From: Burkholderia lata
Lineage (GTDB): Bacteria; Pseudomonadota; Gammaproteobacteria; Burkholderiales; Burkholderiaceae
Length of the DNA stretch: 64,000 nt
Assembly (NCBI RefSeq): GCF_000012945.1
Contig: NC_007511.1
Location: 2,976,001 to 3,040,000, forward strand
Direction: 5' to 3'
The notes beneath the pieces were generated by a model that did not search any database, was not told where the DNA came from, and saw only the letters and a list, made by a program, of their open reading frames with translations. Positions 58,346 to 64,000 of this stretch are shown here, piece after piece (position 1 is the stretch's first letter; the number at the start of each line of letters is the position of its first letter). The position numbers and the translations under genes are program-made.

Positions 58346-59473
58346 TTAAAGAACCCGCTCCAGCGCGTCCGCAAACCGCGCAACCGCCCCATCGACATCA
58401 TGCAGCTTGTCGAGACCGAACAACCCCAGACGGAAGGTCTTGAAATCGTCCCCCTCGTCACATTGCAACGGAACACCGGCCGCAATCTGCAAACCAACGT
58501 CGGCAAACTTCTTCCCGGTGCGAATCCCGTCGTCATCCGTATAGCTGACCACGACACCCGGTGCCTCGAACCCTTCCGCCGCCACGCTCCGGAAACCCTT
58601 CTCAGCCAGCAGCACGCGAATCCGCTTGCCCAGCTCGAGCTGCTCCGCCTTCACCTTGTCGAAGCCGTACGCCTCGGTTTCCTTCATCACGTCGCGCAGC
58701 GTCGTGAGGCTGTCCGTGGGCATCGTCGCGTGGTACGCGAACCCGCCGCCTTCATAAGCCTCCATGATCTGCAGCCACTTGCGCAGATCGCACGCGAAGC
58801 TGGTGCTGGTCGTGCCATCGATGCGTTCGCGGGCCAGCTCGCTGAGCATCACCATCGCGCAACACGGCGACGCGCTCCAGCCCTTCTGCGGCGCGCTGAT
58901 CAGGATATCGACGCCGCTCGCCTGCATGTCGACCCACACCGTGCCGGACGCGATGCAATCCAGCACGAACATGCCGCCGACCGCATGCACGGCGTCGGAT
59001 ACCGCGCGCAGATACCCGTCGGGCAGCATCATCCCGGACGCGGTTTCCACGTGCGGCGCAAACACCAGATCCGGCTTGTGCTCCTTGATCGCGGCAACCA
59101 CTTCGTCGATCGGCGCCGGCGCATACGCAGCCTGCCGTCCCGCTTCGACCGGGCGCGCCTTCAGCACCGTCGTTTCGGACGGAATGCTGCCCATGTCGAA
59201 AATCTGCGACCAGCGGAAGCTGAACCAGCCGTTGCGGATGACCAGACACTTCTTGTTCGTGGCGAACTGTCGCGCGACGGCTTCCATGCCGAACGTCCCG
59301 CTGCCGGGGACGATCACGACGGACTTCGCGTTGTAGACTTTTTTCAGCGTGCCGGAGATGTCGCGCATGACGCCCTGAAAGCGTTGCGACATATGGTTGA
59401 CCGATCGATCGGTGTACACCACCGAATATTCGAGGAGCCCCTCGCGGTCAACATCGGGAAGTAATCCTGGCAT
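58346..59473 (-). CDS. Class V aminotransferase (serine-glyoxylate/2-AEP aminotransferase type)
   Basis: This 375-aa fold-type I PLP enzyme contains VVYTDRSVNHMSQRFQGVMR, VIVPGSGTFGMEAVARQFA, the cofactor-site PHVETASGMMLPDG and FVLDCIASGTVWVDMQASG, and the PLP lysine in LISAPQKGWSASPCCAMV. It resembles alanine/serine-glyoxylate and 2-aminoethylphosphonate-pyruvate aminotransferases; which one cannot be told. ATG 59473 follows CCGGAGGCG. No phosphonate genes are visible nearby. The ends are well preserved, so it is intact. Confidence 0.9.
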   Translation of the reverse strand: MPGLLPDVDREGLLEYSVVYTDRSVNHMSQRFQGVMRDISGTLKKVYNAKSVVIVPGSGTFGMEAVARQFATNKKCLVIRNGWFSFRWSQIFDMGSIPSETTVLKARPVEAGRQAAYAPAPIDEVVAAIKEHKPDLVFAPHVETASGMMLPDGYLRAVSDAVHAVGGMFVLDCIASGTVWVDMQASGVDILISAPQKGWSASPCCAMVMLSELARERIDGTTSTSFACDLRKWLQIMEAYEGGGFAYHATMPTDSLTTLRDVMKETEAYGFDKVKAEQLELGKRIRVLLAEKGFRSVAAEGFEAPGVVVSYTDDDGIRTGKKFADVGLQIAAGVPLQCDEGDDFKTFRLGLFGLDKLHDVDGAVARFADALERVL

Positions 59474-59838
59474 GCTCGCCTCCGGTGAAAGATGAACGAT
59501 GAAATCTGGGCGAGCAGCGTCCGTCATGCGATACCGCGCTGCACCCATGCAATTGCGTTATTTTCTCGACGAAAGCAGATTCTAACGAAGGCCGCGCGCC
59601 GCTTGGGGCATATTTTGTCGGCTGCCCGGCGCCGGTGCGATGGGGTGCCGCTGCCGTCAGGCGCGCCGCGCTGCAACGGAGCCGCCTCGGCCGCCGGCCG
59701 AATCGCCCGCCCTGTGGCCGTCTACACCGGCCGTTGCGGCGCACGAAGCCCACGAAGCCCTGTTCCATGTGTGGGTAAACAGCACGGTCCGGGCATGCCG
59801 CCTACCATGTCGGCTCACCCTTCACGACAGAGTCTTCG
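59474..59838. other. Intergenic region, divergent between aminotransferase and EstB-like gene
   Basis: No gene is supported in 365 bp. It should carry promoters in both directions. I see no clear operator. Confidence 0.5.
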
Positions 59839-61020
59839 ATGATCCCCAACCGCGCGTCATCCCAGCAGCCGTCGACCGATCCCGCACTCGCCGAGCGCGT
59901 CGATGCGGTACTGTCCCGTCAACTCGACACACACCGCCTCGTCGGTGCGGTCGTCCTGATCGCACGCGACGGCGAACTCGTCTATCGCCGCGCGGCCGGG
60001 TTCGCCGATCGCGAAGCGCGCACGCCGATGCAGGAGGACACGCTGTTCAGGCTCGCGTCGGTGACGAAGCCGATCGTCGCGGCGGCCGCCATGGCGCTCG
60101 TTGCACAGCACAAGCTGTCGCTCGACGACGACGTCACGAAGTGGCTGCCCGAGTTCCGCCCGGCGCTGCGCGACGGCAGCGTGCCGGTGATCAAGGTGCG
60201 CCACCTGCTCACGCATACCGCCGGCCTCGGCTATCGCTACGCGGAAGCCGACGCGACCGGCCCGTATGCACGCGCAGGCGTCTCCGACGGGCTCGATGGC
60301 GCATCGATCACACTCGCCGAAAACATGCGCAGGATCGCGAGCGTGCCGTTGCAGTACGCACCCGGCACCGGCTGGAACTATTCGCTCTCCATCGACGTGG
60401 TCGGCGCGGTGATCGAAGCCGTCAGCGGGCAGCCGCTCGCCGATGCGGTCGATGCGCTGGTGCTCCGCCCGCTCGGCACCCGCGACACGGGATTCGTCGC
60501 ACGCGACGCCGCGCGGCTCGCAACGCCCTACGTCAACGACACGCCGCAGCCTCACCGGCTCGCCGAAAACGAAGCCGTACCCATCTACGAAGGCTCCGTC
60601 GGCGTGACGTACTCGCCGTCGCGCGCACTCAACGCGGATGCATTCGCATCGGGCGGCGCCGGGATGGTCGGCACCGCCGGCGACGTGCTGACCGTGCTGG
60701 ATACGCTACGGGCGGGTGGCGGCGCCATTCTGCCGGCCGAGCTGGTCGACGAGATGGGTCGTGTCCACACCGGCGACCTCGAGTTGTACGACCTGCCCGG
60801 CGCGGGGTACGGGATCGGGTTTTCCGTGTTGCGCGACCCGCGCGCGGCGCTGTCGCCGGAGTCTCCGGGCACCTGGCGCTGGGGCGGCGTCTACGGTCAT
60901 TCGTGGTTCGTCGACCGCGCACGCGGGCTCACCGTCGTGTCGCTGTCGAACACGCTCTACGAAGGGATGAACGGCCCGTACACGCTCGACCTGCGCGACG
61001 CGGTCTACGGCGTCGGCTGA
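59839..61020 (+). CDS. EstB-like serine hydrolase (class C beta-lactamase fold esterase)
   Basis: This 393-aa protein has the beta-lactamase/DD-peptidase fold with LFRLASVTKPIVAAAAMAL (Ser-x-x-Lys; about S75, K78), the tyrosine motif GTGWNYSLSIDVVGAVIEAV, and the late WRWGGVYGHSWFVD region in place of the KTG box. It closely recalls EstB of Burkholderia gladioli, an esterase with no beta-lactamase activity. There is no signal peptide, so it is cytoplasmic. It acts on short-chain esters or cephalosporin side esters, by family analogy. The ribosome-binding site is weak. Confidence 0.9.
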   Translation: MIPNRASSQQPSTDPALAERVDAVLSRQLDTHRLVGAVVLIARDGELVYRRAAGFADREARTPMQEDTLFRLASVTKPIVAAAAMALVAQHKLSLDDDVTKWLPEFRPALRDGSVPVIKVRHLLTHTAGLGYRYAEADATGPYARAGVSDGLDGASITLAENMRRIASVPLQYAPGTGWNYSLSIDVVGAVIEAVSGQPLADAVDALVLRPLGTRDTGFVARDAARLATPYVNDTPQPHRLAENEAVPIYEGSVGVTYSPSRALNADAFASGGAGMVGTAGDVLTVLDTLRAGGGAILPAELVDEMGRVHTGDLELYDLPGAGYGIGFSVLRDPRAALSPESPGTWRWGGVYGHSWFVDRARGLTVVSLSNTLYEGMNGPYTLDLRDAVYGVG

Positions 61021-61046
61021 CGCGCGCAATACCATTGCACGCGCAA

Positions 61047-61107
61047 CAAAAAAAGGCCCGACACAGTCGGGCCAATGAGTTGAGACACAAGGAGAATCCC
61101 GCCCACC
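61047..61107 (-). repeat. Terminator-bearing repeat unit (copy 2)
   Basis: This unit has the same order as the one at 51954-52014: A7, a GGCCCGAC/GTCGGGCC hairpin, then CAATGAG and ACAAGGAGA blocks, with a few substitutions and single-base shifts. It lies 23-83 bases beyond the oxidoreductase stop. The conservation of the flank past the hairpin is not needed for termination and is notable. Confidence 0.7.
61048..61073 (-). terminator. Rho-independent terminator of the FAD oxidoreductase gene
   Basis: On the minus strand an 8-bp perfect G/C stem with a 3-base loop is followed by seven T residues, 57 bases past the stop codon. Confidence 0.85.
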
Positions 61108-61129
61108 ACACCGGGCGGGTTACGCCGCG

Positions 61130-62302
61130 CTACACGACGTTCTTTTCGACGATCGGCCGGTTCTCCAGCACGCGCGACCAGCCGAGCGTCGACAGGTCGA
61201 GCGTGTCGTAACGCCCGCCCAGAATGAGTTCACTGACGCCGCGCCCCGTCGCCGGCCCTTGCTGCAGCCCGTGGCCGCTGTAGCCGTTCGCGAACACGAC
61301 GTTGTCGAGCTCCGGGTGATACCCGATGATCGCGTTGTGGTCGAACACGTTGTACTCGTAGTACCCGGACCAGCAGTTCTCCACGCGCAGCGCCTCGAAT
61401 TCCGGCACGCGATTCGCGAGCGTCGGCCAGATCACCTCGTCGAACAGGTCGTGATCGACTTCGTCGAGCGGCAGGTCGTCCGGGTCGCGATCCGGGCTCG
61501 GCGACGTCCCGCAGATATACGTGCGCCCTTCCGGCCGGAAGTACACGCCGGTCGGGTCGATCAGCAGCGGGCATTCCGTGAGCTTCGCCGGCGACGACAC
61601 GTTGAAGATGCTGCGGCGCCGCGCATACACGGGGATGTCGATGCCCATCATCGACGACAGCGTGCGGGTCCAGGCACCGGCCGCGTTCACGAGCGTGTCG
61701 CACGCATAGCGTTCACCGTCGGCCGTGACCACGTGCGTCACCTTGCGGCCGTCGCGCAGCACTTCCTTCACATCGGACGGCACATAGCGCGCACCCAGCG
61801 CCTGCGCCTTTTTGCGCAGCGCCTGCACGAGCCCGTAGCCGTCGAACCAGCCTTCTCCGCTCACGCCATACGCGCCCGACACGAGATCGTCGACGTTCAG
61901 CCACGGAAACTTCGCGCGCAGCGCATCGCAGTCCATCAGCCGGATGTCCGCGCCGAGGCTCGTCTGCAGCGCATGGTTCTCGCGCAGCGTCGCGTCGCCG
62001 GCCGGCGTCGCGAGGAACAGGTAGCCGCCTTCGTGCAGGTCGATCGACGGCTGGTGGCCGTCCACTTCGAGGCGTTCACCGATCGTGCGCAGGAAGTCGA
62101 TGCCGAACAGCGACATCTCGATCGACAGCGGCGTCGAGAACTGCTGGCGAATCGACGCGGCCGACAACGCCGACGACGATCGCGCATAGGTGGGGTCGCG
62201 CTCGATCACGGTCACGGAAACCGTGGGATCGGTGGCGCGCAGGAAATAGGCGATCGAGCTGCCGATCACACCACCGCCGACGATGACGACTTGAGAACTC
62301 AC
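61130..62302 (-). CDS. FAD-dependent amino-acid/amine oxidase (DadA/glycine-oxidase type)
   Basis: The 390-aa product starts VVIVGGGVIGSSIAYFLRAT, a Rossmann FAD motif, then VIERDPTYARSSSALSAASI with FAD and sugar contacts. The middle has DTLVNAAGAWTRTLSSMMGI and the C-terminus has SGYYEYNVFDHNAIIGYHPE and GYSGHGLQQGPATGRGVSEL. It oxidises an amine or D-amino acid to an imine with FAD. The substrate is not readable. The GTG at 62302 follows GGAG at 6 bases. A branched-chain amino-acid type binding protein gene lies 195 bp upstream in the same direction, so a nutrient amine or amino acid is a likely substrate. Confidence 0.9.
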   Translation of the reverse strand: MSSQVVIVGGGVIGSSIAYFLRATDPTVSVTVIERDPTYARSSSALSAASIRQQFSTPLSIEMSLFGIDFLRTIGERLEVDGHQPSIDLHEGGYLFLATPAGDATLRENHALQTSLGADIRLMDCDALRAKFPWLNVDDLVSGAYGVSGEGWFDGYGLVQALRKKAQALGARYVPSDVKEVLRDGRKVTHVVTADGERYACDTLVNAAGAWTRTLSSMMGIDIPVYARRRSIFNVSSPAKLTECPLLIDPTGVYFRPEGRTYICGTSPSPDRDPDDLPLDEVDHDLFDEVIWPTLANRVPEFEALRVENCWSGYYEYNVFDHNAIIGYHPELDNVVFANGYSGHGLQQGPATGRGVSELILGGRYDTLDLSTLGWSRVLENRPIVEKNVV

Positions 62303-62497
62303 GACTGACTCCAGTTGCACATAAAGGGCGCGGCCAGCCGGCCCCGCCCGTGGGTTGTTCGTGCCGCGTCACGCGCGGCGTCGCGCGGGCAGACTCGTGC
62401 GGCTGTCACACCGGCGTGCGCCGCGATCGCAACCGATCGCTGATGGCATTTCAGCACGTCCGGCATCGCCGCGAAAGTCCGCGCGCGCGGGTTGGGT

Positions 62498-63649
62498 TCA
62501 ATCCGCCGATTTCGTCGTGACGGGCTGCCACGCGGCGTTCTTCACCTCATACAGCGTCGAGCTCGGGTTCTTCAGGTCGCCCGTGTTCGTGAACGCGATC
62601 GTGCCCGTGATGCCGTCGTAGCGCGTGCCCTTCAGCGCGCCGTTGAAATCGGCCGGCTTCGTCGAATTCGCCTTCTGCATCGCGTTGATCGCGATCCACG
62701 TCGCGTCGTACGCGAACGGCGCGTACGCGAGCATGTCGATGCCGTACTTCTGCTTGAATTTCGTTTCGAACTGCTTGCCCTTCGCGAGACGCGACAGCGG
62801 CTGCCCGTATTCCCACACGGACGCGCCTTCCGCCGCATTGCCGGCCAGCTTGATGAAGTTCGCGTTCATCACGCCGCCGCCCGCGAGGAACTGCGCGCGG
62901 ATGCCGAGCTGGCGCATGCGCTTCACGAGCATCGCGGCCTGCGCGTCGAGGCCGCCGAAGAACACGAGATCGGCATTGGTGCTCTTGATCTTCGTGAGCT
63001 GCGCGCTGAAGTCCACCGCCTTGTCGTTCGTGAATTCGCGCGCGACGATCGTGCCGCCGTTCGCCTTCACGGACTTCTCGAATTCGTCGGCTTCGCCCTG
63101 GCCGAACGCGGTGCGATCGTCGATGATCGCGATGCGCTTCGCCTTGGTCACGCTCGCCGCATAGGCGCCTGCGTTGCCGGCGTTCTGCGTGTCGGTCGCG
63201 ATCACGCGATACACGGTGCCGAGCCCGGCGCGCGTGATGTCGGGATTGGTCGCCGACGGCGTGATCATCGGAATGCCGGCCTTCGCGTAGATCTTCGAGG
63301 CGGGCAGCGTCGTGCCCGAGTTGAAGTGGCCGATCACGACGGCCACCTGCGCGTCCGCGAGCTGCTGCGCGGCCTGCACGCCGGTGCGCGGATCGCTCTG
63401 GTCGTCCTGCGACGCGACGACGAACTTCACGGGCTTGCCGCCCACCGTCGTATGCGCGGCATTCGCTTCGTCGACGGCCATGCGCACGCCGTTCTCGATG
63501 TCCTTGCCGTAGGCAGCGCCACCGCCCGTCAGCGGGCCGGCCACGCCGACCTTGACGACCGTCTCCTGCGCGTGAGCCGCGCCGGTCTGGAGCGCGAGGA
63601 TCGCGGCGGTCAGTGCGACGCCGGAAAGCGAACGAATGCGGAACGTCAT
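62498..63649 (-). CDS. Branched-chain amino-acid-type ABC periplasmic binding protein
   Basis: This 383-aa protein has a signal peptide (SGVALTAAILALQTGAAHAQ, cleavage AHA-QET) and the LivJ/periplasmic-binding type I layout: KVGVAGPLTGGGAAYGKDI, VVIGHFNSGTTLPASKIYA, DFSAQLTKIKSTNADLVFF, and YAPFAYDATWIAINAMQKAN. It binds a small amine or amino acid in the periplasm and hands it to an ABC permease that is not in this window. The ATG at 63649 follows AAGGAT. It is paired with the FAD oxidase downstream, perhaps for uptake and oxidation of the same compound. Confidence 0.93.
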   Translation of the reverse strand: MTFRIRSLSGVALTAAILALQTGAAHAQETVVKVGVAGPLTGGGAAYGKDIENGVRMAVDEANAAHTTVGGKPVKFVVASQDDQSDPRTGVQAAQQLADAQVAVVIGHFNSGTTLPASKIYAKAGIPMITPSATNPDITRAGLGTVYRVIATDTQNAGNAGAYAASVTKAKRIAIIDDRTAFGQGEADEFEKSVKANGGTIVAREFTNDKAVDFSAQLTKIKSTNADLVFFGGLDAQAAMLVKRMRQLGIRAQFLAGGGVMNANFIKLAGNAAEGASVWEYGQPLSRLAKGKQFETKFKQKYGIDMLAYAPFAYDATWIAINAMQKANSTKPADFNGALKGTRYDGITGTIAFTNTGDLKNPSSTLYEVKNAAWQPVTTKSAD

Positions 63650-64000
63650 GACAATCCTTGTTCTGGGGGCCGGGATGCAACGCGCGATCGCCGCGCGTCG
63701 GCAACCTCCCGCGTGCCGGTCATCTCGTCCGCCGGCGGCGCGTCATGCAACGCCCTTGCCGGCCGGTCGATCGCCGCGGCTCCGTCTCCGAAGAGCCTTT
63801 CATCGCGAAAGAGGTGAATGGATTGTGGATAGCCAATACCCGTGCAGCAAACGAAATATCGGAACTATGTTGTGAGGATTTGTCATCAAGTTCCGCGTTC
63901 GCGGGCGGCCCGCGGCCCACTTGACGGCGAGCCGTGCGTGGTTCGTTGCCGAGGAACGCCACGCCGGCGCCCATCCATCAAGGCCGGCCGTGGTCATGCC
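63650..64000. other. Right-edge region upstream of the binding-protein gene
   Basis: No gene is supported in 351 bp. AT-rich patches at 63815-63900 may include the promoter of the binding-protein gene on the minus strand. The window stops here. Confidence 0.5.

Noticed and set aside
58346..59473. Assigning the class V aminotransferase to 2-aminoethylphosphonate degradation
   Set aside because: No phosphonatase or phosphonate transport gene is nearby, and residues do not separate the subfamilies.
1..64000. CRISPR arrays, tRNA or rRNA genes, insertion sequences
   Set aside because: I looked for regular direct repeats, cloverleaf-like sequence, and transposase motifs, and found none.

Overview
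The window is high-GC, gene-dense DNA. Its gene content fits a Burkholderia cepacia complex type organism, probably on a secondary chromosome: many LysR/AraC/MerR regulators, Tat-exported hydrolases, a DUF4148 protein, an EstB-like esterase and peripheral catabolic gene sets. I see no rRNA, tRNA, CRISPR array, insertion sequence or phage gene. These assignments come from reading the sequence; no database search was run.

Left part (1-18.4 kb). After a small unknown protein, a membrane peptide, a PtsN-like protein and a degenerate ArgB-like protein, bases 2369-7082 (minus strand) hold a Family 2A encapsulin locus. It encodes a rhodanese, a serine O-acetyltransferase, an XRE regulator, the shell protein, and a SufS-type cysteine desulfurase with a 263-residue low-complexity N-terminal extension that is the likely cargo-loading domain. 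A 12-base motif occurs upstream of both the rhodanese and the shell gene. Then come an amidase, exported alpha/beta hydrolases, a DUF4148 protein and a P460-type cytochrome. From 18.0 to 12.4 kb an operon runs FabI-like reductase, DUF3141 PHA-synthase-like protein, phosphate acyltransferase, acetate kinase and an 84-aa protein. A perfect FNR/ANR box lies upstream, so it looks like a low-oxygen acyl/acetyl-CoA overflow module.

Middle part (18.4-34.5 kb). A C5-dicarboxylate catabolic region contains an MmgE/PrpD protein, a divergent LysR regulator, CitE-like lyase, MaoC hydratase, acyl-CoA dehydrogenase, CaiB CoA-transferase, an alpha-methylacyl-CoA racemase-like protein and an MFS carrier. The set resembles itaconate or methylsuccinate degradation to pyruvate and acetyl-CoA. 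The mmgE and citE promoters carry matching 57-base LysR operator/promoter copies. An exported epoxide hydrolase, an atypical SDR with a divergent LysR gene, a PNPOx-like flavoprotein and a class I/II aminotransferase follow.

Right part (34.7-64 kb). Bases 34769-43425 look like a synthase-dependent exopolysaccharide locus of NfrB/NfrA type: a membrane glycosyltransferase with a C-terminal MshEN (c-di-GMP-binding) domain, a TPR/outer-membrane partner, a DUF2334 deacetylase, a secreted glycoside hydrolase, another TIM-barrel-like protein and a small exported protein, around a 961-bp regulatory gap. Then come NADP malic enzyme with a divergent LysR gene, an unusual MerR-methyltransferase fusion, small stress or resistance type genes, an MFS exporter followed by a truncated ketopantoate-reductase remnant, a class V aminotransferase, an EstB-like serine hydrolase, an FAD amine/amino-acid oxidase and a branched-chain amino-acid type binding protein at the right edge.
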